A DNA stretch of 64,000 nucleotides from Mesorhizobium sp. 1M-11 (GTDB lineage Bacteria > Pseudomonadota > Alphaproteobacteria > Rhizobiales > Rhizobiaceae): contig NZ_LJSD01000001.1 of the NCBI RefSeq assembly GCF_001303895.1, positions 124,001 to 188,000 of the forward strand, in the 5' to 3' direction. This document shows, piece by piece, positions 9,419 through 18,383 of this stretch; position 1 is the first letter of the stretch; each line of letters starts with the position of its first letter. The notes beneath the pieces are model-generated. The model did not search any database and was not told the DNA's origin. It was given only the letters and a program-made list of their open reading frames with translations. Made by a program: the position numbers and the translations under genes.

Positions 9419-9805
9419 TCAGGTGCTGACACCCAGTTCGACCAGCCGTTCCACACAGGATTCCTCAGCCTGGTCGAGTTCAGCCAGCGTCTCTTCGAGG
9501 TCGCGACGCTTCTGGCGCAGAGAATCCCGTTTCTCCTCGATGCGCTTGATCATGAGCTTGAGCTGCCCGACCTCGCCGGGCGGCTCCTTGTACATCTGGA
9601 TGATCTCGCGGATCTCGGCGATAGCGAAGCCCAGCCGCTTGCCACGCAGGATCTGGCGGATGAGGTGGCGGTCGGAGGGGCGGAACAGGCGCGTACGCCC
9701 ACGCCGCACCGGAGCGACCAGCCCCTCGTCCTCATAAAAACGCAGCGTGCGCGTCGAGATATCGAATTCGCGCGTCAATTCGGTGATCGTGTAGTATTCC
9801 CGCAT
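9419..9805 (-). CDS. MerR family transcriptional regulator (LiuR-like)
   Basis: The 128-aa protein has the MerR winged helix at its start (YYTITELTREFDISTRTLRF, then YEDEGLVAPVRRGRTRLF) and a long C-terminal coiled coil (residues ~75-115) for dimerisation. There is no metal-binding Cys pattern at the end: a single Cys occurs in EESCVERL. The sequence is most like MerR proteins that control branched-chain or fatty acid catabolism, but no such gene is adjacent, so the targets are unlinked or it is autoregulatory. A candidate operator lies at 9920-9935. Confidence 0.85.
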   Translation of the reverse strand: MREYYTITELTREFDISTRTLRFYEDEGLVAPVRRGRTRLFRPSDRHLIRQILRGKRLGFAIAEIREIIQMYKEPPGEVGQLKLMIKRIEEKRDSLRQKRRDLEETLAELDQAEESCVERLVELGVST

Positions 9806-10109
9806 TGTCGCTCCGGGCGCAGATGGCTTTAAAATATGCCGTTGTCCGTCGTGCCACCTCGCACATGGATGATGCGAGAATCGAACAGCATGCGGGTTCC
9901 TCGGAAGCTTCGCACGGCATTTACGTAAAAGTCAATTGCAGGCAAAAATCCTCAATCGTTTCCGCAATCCAACTGCCTATGGCGCCAGAATCGTTCAAAT
10001 CTGCACCAGTCGCCCTCGCCTGAACTCCCAGCTTTTCGGCGCAATGAGTTTTCACCGCTCGAAGCTCGATGAGCCAAGGCAATTGGCGACTGGTCCGCTC
10101 TGCGGCCCC
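9806..10109. other. Intergenic region upstream of merR-like gene
   Basis: About 300 bases lie between the MerR gene start and the 3' end of mgtE. It holds the candidate operator at 9920-9935 and no convincing small gene. I see no clear terminator for mgtE. Confidence 0.45.
9920..9935. promoter_or_regulatory. Candidate MerR/LiuR-type operator
   Basis: TTTACGTAAAAGTCAA is one base away from the near-palindrome TTTACGTAAACGTCAA, the layout expected for LiuR-like MerR operators. Read on the minus strand it overlaps a TTGACT that could be the -35 box of the MerR gene, about 120 bp upstream of its start. The matching -10 is weak. This is an inference from motif shape and position. Confidence 0.35.
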
Positions 10110-11513
10110 TCAGCCCAGATGCAACCACCAACTGGCAAAGCTCAGGAAGGCCAGGAAGCCGATGACGTCGGTGATCATGGTGGTGAAGATCGACGATGAG
10201 ATCGCAGGATCGGCGCCGAACTTGTCGAGGAAAAGCGGGATCAGGATGCCGCCAAGCGACGCCGCCAGCATATTGACGATCATCGCGGCCGCAATGACGA
10301 GGCCTAGATCCACATTCTGGAACCATGTGCCGGCGACCAGTCCGAGCAGGGTCGCGATGATAGCGCCGTTGAGCAGCCCAACCAGCACTTCGCGGCGAAT
10401 GACGCGGCCGGCATTGTAGATGTCGAGATCACGGGTCGCGAGCGCCCGCACAGTCACCGTCATGGTCTGCGTACCGGCATTGCCGCCGAGTGAGGCAACG
10501 ATCGGCATGAGCGCGGCCAGCGCCACCATTTCCTCGATGGTGGCACCGAACATGCTGATCACCGAGGCGGAGAGGAAAGCCGTGCAGAGATTGACCAGCA
10601 GCCATGGCACGCGCGAGCGCGATGTGGCGGCCACCGTATCGGACAGCTCCTCGTCGCCGACACCGCCCATGCGCAAAAGGTCTTCCTCCGCCTCCTGCTG
10701 GATGACGTCGACCACATCGTCGATGGTGAGCACGCCGACCAGCCGTTCATTCTCGTCGACGACGGCGGCGGACAGAAGGTCGTATTGCTCGAATTCCCGC
10801 GCCGCCTCTTCCTGATCCATCGTCGCCGGAATGGCGTGGCGGGTCTCATGCATGATCTCTTCGACCTTCACCGCGCGCTTGGCGCGCAGCACCTGGTCGA
10901 GCCCGACGGCGCCGAGCAGTTTGAAGGTCGCGTCGATGACGAAGATTTCGGAAAAACGGTCCGGCAGATCCTTGTCTTCGCGCATGTAGTCGATGGTCTG
11001 CCCGACCGTCCAGAACGGCGGCACGGCGACGAATTCGGTCTGCATGCGCCGGCCGGCGCTTTCTTCCGGATAGTCGAGCGCGCGGCGCAGCCTGATGCGC
11101 TCGGTGAACGGGAGCTGCGACAGGATCTCGTCCTGGTCCTCCTGGTCGAGGTCCTCCAGGATGTAGACGGCATCGTCCGAATCGAGCTCCTGCACCGCCT
11201 GTGCGATCTGCGCGTTGGGCAGGTTGTCGACGATATCGAGGCGGATCGCCTCGTCGACCTCGGTCAGGGCCGAGAAGTCGAAATCGGAACCCAGAAGTTC
11301 AACCAGTGCCCGGCGCTGATCGGGCAGCAGGGCTTCCAGCAGGTCGCCCACTTCTGACTGATGCAGGTCACCCACTTCCCGCTTGAGGGCGAGGATGTCG
11401 CGATCGGCGATGGCAGCACCGATGTGGGCAACGAAGGGCGCACGGATGACGCCGTCCTCGCCATAAATGTCGGCGTGGATCGGGTCGGCCTCGTTACGCT
11501 CCTCACCTTGCAT
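10110..11513 (-). CDS. mgtE: Magnesium transporter MgtE
   Basis: The 467-aa protein has the MgtE order: an acidic N-terminal superhelical domain (LLEALLPDQRRALVELLG, QELDSDDAVYILEDLDQEDQ), two CBS domains, a connecting helix, then five membrane helices with the conserved pore segment LGGNAGTQT and the late motif PAISSSIFTTMITD. The family imports Mg2+ with gating by cytosolic Mg2+ bound at the N and CBS domains. The ATG at 11513 is chosen because the in-frame upstream extension is basic and non-conserved in character, and a GGGGAA stretch precedes this start. Confidence 0.95.
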   Translation of the reverse strand: MQGEERNEADPIHADIYGEDGVIRAPFVAHIGAAIADRDILALKREVGDLHQSEVGDLLEALLPDQRRALVELLGSDFDFSALTEVDEAIRLDIVDNLPNAQIAQAVQELDSDDAVYILEDLDQEDQDEILSQLPFTERIRLRRALDYPEESAGRRMQTEFVAVPPFWTVGQTIDYMREDKDLPDRFSEIFVIDATFKLLGAVGLDQVLRAKRAVKVEEIMHETRHAIPATMDQEEAAREFEQYDLLSAAVVDENERLVGVLTIDDVVDVIQQEAEEDLLRMGGVGDEELSDTVAATSRSRVPWLLVNLCTAFLSASVISMFGATIEEMVALAALMPIVASLGGNAGTQTMTVTVRALATRDLDIYNAGRVIRREVLVGLLNGAIIATLLGLVAGTWFQNVDLGLVIAAAMIVNMLAASLGGILIPLFLDKFGADPAISSSIFTTMITDVIGFLAFLSFASWWLHLG

Positions 11514-11750
11514 GTTTTCCCCGCGACCGGTTTGAAGGGAAAGGGTCCGTGCCCGGTGTAGAACAAGACGTTGCCGGATTGAAGCCGTATACAGGCCGGA
11601 AAAGTATGCCAATCCAGGGTTCCGCAACCAGCCAAGTCCGCCCCGCGAAAACTCTTTGCCGGAAGGTGCGAATATTGCTGGCGATGGCCTTGTTTCGCCG
11701 GAAACGATTTGCTACACGCCGCGAGCCGGTGCACTCCGGCCCTACCACGT

Positions 11751-11835
11751 GCGGTCGTGGCGGAATTGGTAGACGCGCAGCGTTGAGGTCGCTGTGGGGC
11801 AACCCGTGGAAGTTCGAGTCTTCTCGACCGCACCA
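11751..11835 (+). tRNA. tRNA-Leu(GAG)
   Basis: The 85-nt sequence is a class II tRNA with a long variable arm. Acceptor GCGGTCG pairs with CGACCGC, anticodon stem CAGCG/CGCTG encloses TTGAGGT with anticodon GAG at 11785-11787, the T arm contains AGTTCGAGTCT, and CCA is encoded at the end. Confidence 0.96.
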
Positions 11836-11988
11836 TTCTCACTCCGAGAACCCAGCATTTCTGCGGCTTTCAGCCGAATGTATCCCACGTCAGGATCATG
11901 CCTGGGACACATTCACTCGTTTATGGGCTTCAGCAGAGTGTCCCTGGGATAATCGCCGGAACTGGACGTCGGCTCCGATTGGAGCCAT

Positions 11989-12759
11989 ATGATGACAAGC
12001 CTTTCCGTGAGCGCCATGACCGAACGCAGCCAGATAGCCACGACGTTCCTGCCCTTTGCCGGCTCCGCGCCGGTGGAGTGGTGCATTGAACCGGGTCTTA
12101 CCGACTATGCGCATGCACTGGCTGTCATGGAGGCACGAGCCGAGGCGATTCGAACAGGCACCGCGGGCGAAATGGTCTGGCTGGTCGAACATCCGCCGCT
12201 CTACACCGCCGGCACAAGTGCGCAGTCGGGCGATCTGATCGACCCGGACCGCTTTCCCGTGTTCAAGGCCGGCCGCGGCGGCGAATACACCTATCACGGC
12301 CCCGGCCAGCGGGTTGCCTATGTGATGCTGGATCTCAAGCGTCGGCGCGAGGACGTCCGCGCCTTCGTGGCTGCGCTTGAGCAATGGATCATCGCAACGC
12401 TTGCCGCCTTCAACGTGAAGGGCGAGCGACGCGAGGATCGCGTCGGCGTCTGGGTGGTGCGGCCCGACCGGCCAACATCGCTCGATGGCACCCCTGCGGA
12501 AGACAAGATCGCGGCGATCGGCATCCGTCTGCGCAAATGGGTCTCGTTCCATGGCATCGCCATCAATGTCGAGCCGAACCTGTCGCATTTCGGCGGCATC
12601 GTGCCCTGCGGCGTCACCGACCACGGCGTCACCTCACTGGTCGATCTCGGCCTGCCGGTGACGATGGCAGATCTCGACATTGCCTTGAAGGCTGGCTTCG
12701 AAAGCGTATTCGGCCCTGCCGAGGCACTCAGGGCGGAGTTGCAGCGCAAAGCCGGCTGA
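11989..12759 (+). CDS. lipB: Lipoyl(octanoyl) transferase
   Basis: The 256-aa enzyme moves octanoyl groups from acyl carrier protein to lipoyl domains of 2-oxoacid dehydrogenases and GcvH. The family motifs are present: [29 protein letters not shown] with the conserved lysine, and the thioester cysteine in [14 protein letters not shown]. The frame opens with two consecutive ATG codons (11989, 11992); a GGAG at 11981-11984 suits the second best. An internal ATG at 12016 is also possible. It is monocistronic, downstream of tRNA-Leu. Confidence 0.95.
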   Translation: MMTSLSVSAMTERSQIATTFLPFAGSAPVEWCIEPGLTDYAHALAVMEARAEAIRTGTAGEMVWLVEHPPLYTAGTSAQSGDLIDPDRFPVFKAGRGGEYTYHGPGQRVAYVMLDLKRRREDVRAFVAALEQWIIATLAAFNVKGERREDRVGVWVVRPDRPTSLDGTPAEDKIAAIGIRLRKWVSFHGIAINVEPNLSHFGGIVPCGVTDHGVTSLVDLGLPVTMADLDIALKAGFESVFGPAEALRAELQRKAG

Positions 12760-13043
12760 GGCCGGCAGCGCTAAAATCACGCCACGTAAGCCCAACCGCT
12801 ACGACCTCGTAAGCCGCCGGCTCTCCGGTGACCTGGAGATTGCGGCATGCAAATGCATGAGAAGAAGCGGCGCGTTGCAATCATCGCAAGTGTACGAGCG
12901 ACACGTCGCGCCGAGGCTTCATCGATGCTTTTTCTGAAAGGTTCGTCCTGGTGCCCGTATCGGGCCGGACTATGGTCTGTCTTCACGGCCGACCACACCG
13001 TCGGCCTTGTCCATTAGCCACGGCCTCTGCCGCGGCGATTTCA
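12760..13043. other. Intergenic region downstream of lipB
   Basis: I find no supported gene between lipB and the 28-residue ORF. A 57-codon plus-strand frame from 12847 has no ribosome-binding site and atypical composition. I see no strong terminator or repeat. Confidence 0.45.
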
Positions 13044-13130
13044 TCACATCGCGCCGATCCACATCGCCATCGAGACGAGGAAAGCGCTCATGCAGACAAG
13101 AGAGGCGACGTCCTGGATCAGATCGGTCAT
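13044..13130 (-). CDS. 28-aa membrane peptide under a candidate SOS box
   Basis: This short frame encodes 28 residues: a short hydrophilic start (MTDLIQD) and one hydrophobic segment of about 19 residues containing Val, Leu, Met, Phe and Trp, long enough to cross the inner membrane. A canonical AGGAG sits 6 nt before the ATG. A perfect alphaproteobacterial LexA box (GTTC-N7-GTTC) lies 33 bp upstream, inside a plausible promoter. SOS-induced division inhibitors of similar size and topology are known (SidA of Caulobacter, 29 aa), so a damage-checkpoint role is an attractive inference; I see no sequence homology to claim. Confidence 0.6.
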   Translation of the reverse strand: MTDLIQDVASLVCMSAFLVSMAMWIGAM

Positions 13131-13158
13131 GGCTGGCTCCTGTTGTTAATATGTACGC

Positions 13159-13187
13159 AATTTGTTCTAATTTTGTTCTAAAGTCAA
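13159..13187 (-). promoter_or_regulatory. Candidate promoter of the 28-aa ORF
   Basis: On the minus strand TTGACT (13182-13187) is followed after 17 bp by CAAATT (13159-13164). The LexA box lies between and partly over these elements, so LexA binding would block polymerase. The -10 match is weak. Confidence 0.45.
13164..13178. promoter_or_regulatory. LexA (SOS) box, GTTC-N7-GTTC
   Basis: The sequence GTTCTAATTTTGTTC is a perfect direct-repeat match to the alphaproteobacterial LexA operator. It is AT-rich in a GC-rich genome and is positioned within the promoter of the 28-aa ORF. It implies repression by LexA and induction by DNA damage. Confidence 0.7.
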
Positions 13188-13420
13188 CGGAACAAAGCAG
13201 CACCATCGGACGATTCCGGGTGGCGCCTGAAGCCAGGGTTAAGGAAAGGTTGATGAGAGCGGAGGGGTGCCGGGTTATGCCGGGAATTCACAGGGCATGC
13301 CCTGCCCTGGCCTGATCAGGAGGATCACAGGTCGATACCCGGCAACAAAGCGAGAGACGTCGAACTGGCGTCAGCTCACTTCAGACGCTCGCTGATGAGG
13401 ATAGATAGGCCGCTCCCCTG
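13188..13420. other. Intergenic region between SOS promoter and lolD remnant
   Basis: About 230 bases with no supported gene. A GGCATGCC palindrome near 13293 lacks a T-rich tail. The downstream dnaE that I would expect after lolD in this group is not here. Confidence 0.4.
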
Positions 13421-13480
13421 GTGACACGATGCTGCCTTCGACCAGTGCCGCTCGACTTTTCAGCTCACCACCTCGGCCAT
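13421..13480 (-). pseudogene. lolD remnant (both ends, middle deleted)
   Basis: Directly after the second lolC, the minus strand reads like the first ~45 bp of lolD with the same TGATG stop/start overlap. A 4-nt deletion then stops the frame after six codons. It next runs into sequence matching the last ~25 bp of lolD (CTGGTCGAAGGCA against CTGGCCGAAGGCA, then TCGTG). The internal ~600 bp are missing. It is a relic of the lolD copy in a duplicated proS-lolC-lolD unit and is not functional. Confidence 0.7.
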
Positions 13481-14766
13481 CATTCATACCTCAGCGCCTC
13501 GACGGGATCGAGCCGCGCCGCCCGCCAGGCTGGAAGCAGCGTTGCCAAGAATGAAAGCACTAGCGCCATGGCAACGACGGAGAGCGTCTCGCCCGCCTCC
13601 ATCTTGGCCGGCAGCTCACTGAGGAAATAGAGCTCTGGATTGAACAGCACCGTACCCGACAGCCACGAGAAGAACTCGCGTATGCGCTCGACGTTGAGGC
13701 AGATGAGAACGCCGAGCAGCACGCCGGCAGCGGTACCGGCAACGCCGATCGCGGCACCGGTCATCAGGAAGATGCGCAGGACAGCGCCACGCGTCGCGCC
13801 CATGGTGCGCAGGATGGCGATATCCTGCCCCTTGTCCTGCACCAGCATGATCAGGCCAGAGATGATGTTGAGCGCCGCCACCAGCACGATCATCGTCACG
13901 ATCATGAACATGACGTTGCGCTGGACCTGCAGCGCCGAGAAGAAGGTCTGGTTACGCTGGCGCCAGTCGGTCAGGTAGACCTGCCGCTGCGCCGCCTCCT
14001 CCACCTTGGGTTTGATCGCTTCGACATCATCGGGACTGTCGAGATAGACCTCGAGACTCTGCGCCTTGCCTTCCGAGTTGAAGTACATCTGCGCTTCGGA
14101 GAACGGCATGTAGACGATCGAGGCATCATATTGTGACATGCCGACCTCGAAGATCGCCGTCACCGGATAGCCTTTCACACGTGGCGTGGTGCCGAGCGGG
14201 CTGATATCGCCGTCGGGCGAGATCAGCGTGATGATGTCACCCAATGCCAAGCCGAGATTCTCGGCCATGCGGCGGCCGATGGCGACACCGCCGGCGGTGT
14301 CGAAACCGACGATCGAGCCCTGCTTGATGTTGTTGGCCACCAGCGTGACCTTGTCGAGATCCTCGCCACGGATACCGCGCACGAGTGCTCCGCCGCCTGA
14401 CCCGACATTGCCCTTCGCCAGCACCTGGCCCTCGACCAGCGGGACGGCATATTTGACGCCGCTTACGCCGTTGATGCGCTTGGCAAGCTCGGCATAGTCT
14501 TCGAACGGCAGGTCTACCGGCGATACGATGAGATGGCCGTTGGTGCCGAGGATACGCGACAGCAGTTCCGCTCGGAACCCGTTCATCACCGCCATCACGA
14601 CGATGAGCGTCGCCACGCCCAACATGATGCCGACGAAAGAGATCGAGGCGATGACCGAGATCACCGTCTCCTTGCGGCGGGAGCGCAGATAGCGCCAGGC
14701 CACCATGCGTTCGAAACCCGAGAAAGGCCCGGCGCCCGCCGGCTTGGCTGCCGCCGTCTGGCTCAT
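13480..14766 (-). CDS. lolC: Lipoprotein-release ABC transporter permease, second copy
   Basis: The 428-aa LolC/E-type permease has an N-terminal membrane helix ([17 protein letters not shown]), a large periplasmic domain, and three C-terminal helices ending in the FtsX-like [17 protein letters not shown]. It differs from the copy at 15529-16815 at about 36 positions by my count, mostly conservative and spread along the protein, so both copies look functional. Its ATG overlaps the stop of a short remnant of proS, as the first copy overlaps proS itself. With LolD it would extract lipoproteins from the inner membrane. Confidence 0.93.
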   Translation of the reverse strand: MSQTAAAKPAGAGPFSGFERMVAWRYLRSRRKETVISVIASISFVGIMLGVATLIVVMAVMNGFRAELLSRILGTNGHLIVSPVDLPFEDYAELAKRINGVSGVKYAVPLVEGQVLAKGNVGSGGGALVRGIRGEDLDKVTLVANNIKQGSIVGFDTAGGVAIGRRMAENLGLALGDIITLISPDGDISPLGTTPRVKGYPVTAIFEVGMSQYDASIVYMPFSEAQMYFNSEGKAQSLEVYLDSPDDVEAIKPKVEEAAQRQVYLTDWRQRNQTFFSALQVQRNVMFMIVTMIVLVAALNIISGLIMLVQDKGQDIAILRTMGATRGAVLRIFLMTGAAIGVAGTAAGVLLGVLICLNVERIREFFSWLSGTVLFNPELYFLSELPAKMEAGETLSVVAMALVLSFLATLLPAWRAARLDPVEALRYE

Positions 14767-14848
14767 CCGGCAACGCCCAGGCGCTGGACGACGATCAGGC
14801 GGGTCGGGCCGAAACCATAGGAGCCCATGGAAACGCGGTGTCCCTTCT
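14763..14848 (-). pseudogene. proS remnant, now a 21-codon leader ORF
   Basis: Between lolD and the second lolC the minus strand encodes KGHRVSMGSYGFGPTRLI, matching [18 protein letters not shown] inside ProS, fused in frame to QRLGVAG, matching the ProS C-terminus KRLGAAA. About 330 bp of proS are deleted between. An internal ATG at 14828 opens a 21-aa ORF whose TGA overlaps the lolC ATG, as in the intact proS-lolC pair. It marks the 5' edge of a tandem duplication and may still couple translation into lolC. Confidence 0.75.
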
Positions 14849-15529
14849 TTACAGCGGCACGACCTTGCCTTCGGCCAGCGTCACACGGCGGTCCATGCGA
14901 GCGGCGAGCTCATGGTTGTGCGTGGCGATCAGCGCGGCCAGGCCTGACTGCCTCACCAGGGCCTCCAGCGCATCGAAGACATAGGACGCCGTCACCGGGT
15001 CGAGATTGCCGGTCGGCTCATCCGCCAAAAGCACCAGCGGGGCATTGGCCACAGCGCGCGCGATCGCCACGCGCTGCTGCTCGCCTCCAGACAGTTCCGC
15101 CGGCCGATGCTGGGCGCGTTTGCCGATCTGCATGTAGTCCAGCAACTGCGCCGCGCGCTTAGCGGCCTCGGGCTTCGGCAGACCGCGGATCAGTTGCGGC
15201 ATCATGATGTTTTCGAGCGCCGAGAATTCCGGCAGCAAATGATGGAACTGATAGACGAAGCCGATGTCATTGCGGCGGATCGCGGTGCGCTCCTCGTCCG
15301 ACAGTCGCCCACAGGCCCTGCCGGACAGGATGACATCGCCACCGTCAGGCTTTTCCAGCAAGCCCGCGGTGTGGAGAAGCGTCGACTTGCCAGTACCCGA
15401 CGGCGCAACCATCGCCACCATCTCGCCACGCCGTAGCGAAAAGTCGGCGCCATTCAGGATGGTGAGCTTACGCGGTCCTTGAACATAGTGCCGCTCGACA
15501 CTCTTCAGCTCCAGCACCAGCTCAGTCAT
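14849..15529 (-). CDS. lolD: Lipoprotein-release ABC transporter ATP-binding protein LolD
   Basis: The 226-aa ATPase has Walker A (APSGTGKST), Q-loop region [17 protein letters not shown], the signature [14 protein letters not shown], Walker [13 protein letters not shown] and the switch His in ATHNHELA. It powers the LolC/E permease that releases outer-membrane lipoproteins to LolA. The ATG at 15529 overlaps the stop of the first lolC (TGATG), indicating coupling. Confidence 0.95.
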   Translation of the reverse strand: MTELVLELKSVERHYVQGPRKLTILNGADFSLRRGEMVAMVAPSGTGKSTLLHTAGLLEKPDGGDVILSGRACGRLSDEERTAIRRNDIGFVYQFHHLLPEFSALENIMMPQLIRGLPKPEAAKRAAQLLDYMQIGKRAQHRPAELSGGEQQRVAIARAVANAPLVLLADEPTGNLDPVTASYVFDALEALVRQSGLAALIATHNHELAARMDRRVTLAEGKVVPL

Positions 15530-16815
15530 CACTCGTACCTCAGCGCTTCGACCGGATCGAGCCGAGCCGCCCGCCAGGCCGGAAACAGCGTCGCGATGAA
15601 GGACAGCACGAGCGCCATGATGATGACCGAGAAGGTTTCGCTGGCGTCCATCTTGGCCGGCAGCTGGCTGAGGAAATAGAGCTCGGGGTTGAACAGCACC
15701 GTGCCCGACAACCACGAGAAGAACTCGCGGATACGTTCGACGTTGAGGCAGATGAGAACGCCGAGCAGCACGCCCGCAATGGTGCCGACCACGCCGATCG
15801 CGGCACCGGTCATCAGGAAGATGCGGAGCACGGCACCACGCGTCGCCCCCATGGTGCGCAGGATGGCGATGTCGTGCCCCTTGTCCTTCACCAGCATGAC
15901 AAGACCGGAAATGATGTTGAGCGCCGCCACAAGCACGATCAGCGTCAGGATCATGAACATGACATTGCGCTCGACCTGTAGCGCCGAGAAGAAGGTTTGG
16001 TTGCGCTGGCGCCAGTCGGTCAGGTAGATTTGGCGCTGCGCCGCCTCCTCCACCTTGGGCTTGATTGCTTCGACATTGTCGGGATTGTCGAGATAGACTT
16101 CGAGACTCTGCGCCTTGCCTTCCGAATTGAAATACATCTGCGCTTCGGAAAAAGGCATGTAGACGATCGAGGTGTCGTACTCCGACATGCCGACCTCGAA
16201 GATCGCCGTCACAGGATAGCCTTTCAAGCGCGGCGTGGTGCCGAGCGGGCTGACATCGCCGTCCGGTGAGATCAGCGTAATGGTGTCGCCAAGCACGAGG
16301 CCGAGATTTTCAGCCATGCGGCGGCCGATGGCAACGCCGCCGGCCGTATCGAAACCGACGATCGAACCCTGCTTGATGTTGTTCGCGACCAGCGTGATCT
16401 TGCCGAGATCCTCGCCGCGGATGCCACGCACCAGCGCACCACCACCGGAGCCGACATTACCTTGCGCCAGCACCTGCCCCTCGACCAATGGAATGGCGTA
16501 TTTGACGCCTGGCACGCCGTTGATGCGCGTGGCAAGCTCGGCATAGTCTTCCAGCGGCATGTCCACCGGCGTGACGATGAGATGGCCGTTGATGCCAAGG
16601 ATGCGCGACAGAAGCTCGGCCCTGAAACCGTTCATCACCGCCATCACGACGATCAGCGTCGCAACGCCCAGCATGATGCCGAGGAAGGAAATCGAGGCAA
16701 TGACCGAGATCACCGTTTCCTTGCGGCGCGAGCGCAGATAGCGCCAGGCCACCATGCGCTCGAAACCCGAGAAAGGCCCGGCGCCCGCCGGCTTGGCTGC
16801 CGCCGTCTGGCTCAT
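15529..16815 (-). CDS. lolC: Lipoprotein-release ABC transporter permease, first copy
   Basis: The 428-aa permease has the same topology as the second copy: one N-terminal helix, a periplasmic domain with the LolC/E core ([11 protein letters not shown]), and three C-terminal helices. The ATG at 16815 overlaps the proS stop (ATGA), and its stop overlaps lolD, so proS-lolC-lolD is a tightly coupled operon. This is taken as the ancestral copy because its flanks are intact. Many alphaproteobacteria have one LolC/E-type permease that presumably acts as a homodimer. Confidence 0.95.
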   Translation of the reverse strand: MSQTAAAKPAGAGPFSGFERMVAWRYLRSRRKETVISVIASISFLGIMLGVATLIVVMAVMNGFRAELLSRILGINGHLIVTPVDMPLEDYAELATRINGVPGVKYAIPLVEGQVLAQGNVGSGGGALVRGIRGEDLGKITLVANNIKQGSIVGFDTAGGVAIGRRMAENLGLVLGDTITLISPDGDVSPLGTTPRLKGYPVTAIFEVGMSEYDTSIVYMPFSEAQMYFNSEGKAQSLEVYLDNPDNVEAIKPKVEEAAQRQIYLTDWRQRNQTFFSALQVERNVMFMILTLIVLVAALNIISGLVMLVKDKGHDIAILRTMGATRGAVLRIFLMTGAAIGVVGTIAGVLLGVLICLNVERIREFFSWLSGTVLFNPELYFLSQLPAKMDASETFSVIIMALVLSFIATLFPAWRAARLDPVEALRYE

Positions 16816-18140
16816 GCGGCGGCACCCAGGCGCTTGAGAGCGGCGCCGAGTGATACCGTTTCGCGCTCGCCGCTCCTGCGGTTCTTGATCTCGACCTCGC
16901 CGGCGGCGACCCCACGCGGCCCGACGATGACCTGCCAGGGCAGGCCGATCAGATCGGCGGTGGCGAACTTGCCGCCGGGGCGCTGGTCGGTATCGTCGTA
17001 AAGCACGTCCTTGCCGGCGGCAGTCAGCGTCGCATAGAGTTCGTCGCAGGTGCGATCGCAATCGGCATCACCCGCCTTCATGTTGATGAGGGCTATGTCG
17101 AAAGGCGCGACGCTCTCCGGCCAGATGATGCCGGCTTCGTCATGGCTCGCTTCGATGATGGCGGCGATCAGACGGGTCGGGCCGATGCCATAGGAACCCA
17201 TCGAAACATTGTGCTCCTTGCCGTCGGGCCCCTGTACCTTGGCACCCATCGGCTTGGAGTACTTATCGCCGAAATGGAAGATATGGCCGACCTCGATGCC
17301 GCGCGCGGAGAGACGCTCGCCATCGGAGATCTTGTCCCAGGCGGCTTCATCATGCATCTCGTCGGTCGCGGCGTAGGGCGTCGTCCATTCTTGAACGATG
17401 CCGGCGATCTCGCCGTCGTCGTCGTAGTTGACGTTTTCGCCCGGTACCGGCAGCGACAGGAAATCCTTGTGGCAGAACACCTGGCTTTCGCCAGTCTCGG
17501 CCAGAATGATGAATTCGTGGGAAAGGTCGCCACCGATCGGGCCGGTGTCGGCACGCATGGGGATCGCTTTCAGGCCCATGCGGGTGAAGGTGCGCAGATA
17601 CGACACGAACATACGGTAGTAGGCCGCCTTGGCACCCTCGTAGTTGAGGTCGAACGTATAGGCGTCCTTCATCAGGAATTCGCGACCACGCATGACCCCA
17701 AAGCGCGGGCGCACCTCGTCGCGGAACTTCCACTGGATGTGGTAGAGGTTGAGAGGCAGGTCCTTGTAGGACTTGACGTAGGAGCGGAAGACCTCTGTCA
17801 CCATCTCCTCGTTGGTCGGGCCGTAGAGCAATTCGCGGTCCTGCCGGTCCTTGATGCGCAGCATCTCCTTGCCGTAGGCGTCGTAGCGGCCGCTTTCGCG
17901 CCACAGCTCCGCCGACTGGATGGTCGGCATCAGGATTTCCAGAGCGCCGGCGCGGTTCTGTTCCTCCCGGATGATCGCGCAGACCTTGTCGAGCACACGC
18001 TTGCCCAGTGGGAGCATCGTGAAGGAGCCCTGCCCCTGCTGGCGGATCATGCCGGCACGCAGCATCAGGCGATGCGAGACGATCTCGGCCTCGCGGGGGT
18101 TCTCTTTCAGGATGGGCAGGAAATAGCGCGACAAACGCAT
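16812..18140 (-). CDS. proS: Prolyl-tRNA synthetase (short type, no editing insertion)
   Basis: The 442-aa class II synthetase charges tRNA-Pro. Motif 1 lies in the N-terminal [20 protein letters not shown] region, motif 2 around [17 protein letters not shown], and motif 3 in [15 protein letters not shown], followed by the anticodon-binding domain. At this length it lacks the ~180-residue editing insertion between motifs 2 and 3 of the long bacterial type, as expected for alphaproteobacteria. It heads the proS-lolC-lolD operon. Confidence 0.97.
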   Translation of the reverse strand: MRLSRYFLPILKENPREAEIVSHRLMLRAGMIRQQGQGSFTMLPLGKRVLDKVCAIIREEQNRAGALEILMPTIQSAELWRESGRYDAYGKEMLRIKDRQDRELLYGPTNEEMVTEVFRSYVKSYKDLPLNLYHIQWKFRDEVRPRFGVMRGREFLMKDAYTFDLNYEGAKAAYYRMFVSYLRTFTRMGLKAIPMRADTGPIGGDLSHEFIILAETGESQVFCHKDFLSLPVPGENVNYDDDGEIAGIVQEWTTPYAATDEMHDEAAWDKISDGERLSARGIEVGHIFHFGDKYSKPMGAKVQGPDGKEHNVSMGSYGIGPTRLIAAIIEASHDEAGIIWPESVAPFDIALINMKAGDADCDRTCDELYATLTAAGKDVLYDDTDQRPGGKFATADLIGLPWQVIVGPRGVAAGEVEIKNRRSGERETVSLGAALKRLGAAA

Positions 18141-18383
18141 GGGCGGGTCCGTAAGTGAGGAAGGCCGCGCCGGAATCGGCGCATAGCGGGCTTCAGTGCA
18201 AGGGCTTCATAGCCATTTCATGGCGGAATGGAAACCCGCGCGTCCACGGCAAGTGCGCGCTGGTAAAGGCTGTTCTTTCCTTAAGCAAGCCAAGCCGTTT
18301 TATTGTGCAATGCAGCACAGGAAAGTACGTTTAGTCGTAAAATTTAACGTGACATTTTCATGCGCGCTGTTCTACTGTGACAA
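18141..18383. other. Intergenic region upstream of proS
   Basis: This stretch should contain the minus-strand proS promoter and the plus-strand promoter of the candidate sRNA. No gene is supported. Confidence 0.4.
18349..18377 (+). promoter_or_regulatory. Candidate sRNA promoter
   Basis: GTGACA (18349-18354), a 17-bp spacer and CTACTG (18372-18377) form a passable sigma-70-type promoter that would start RNA near 18384. The -35 fits the alphaproteobacterial pattern better than the -10. Confidence 0.4.

Noticed and set aside
12847..13017. A 57-codon plus-strand frame (MQMHEKKRRVAII...)
   Set aside because: It has no ribosome-binding site, mixed composition, and no supporting neighbour.
13286..13310. 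GGCATGCC palindrome as a terminator for the second lolC
   Set aside because: The stem is short, interrupted, and lacks a T-rich tail on either strand.
15529..17061. Longer 510-codon version of the first lolC
   Set aside because: The first 82 codons overlap the proS 3' end in another frame; the ATG at 16815 matches the second copy and overlaps the proS stop.
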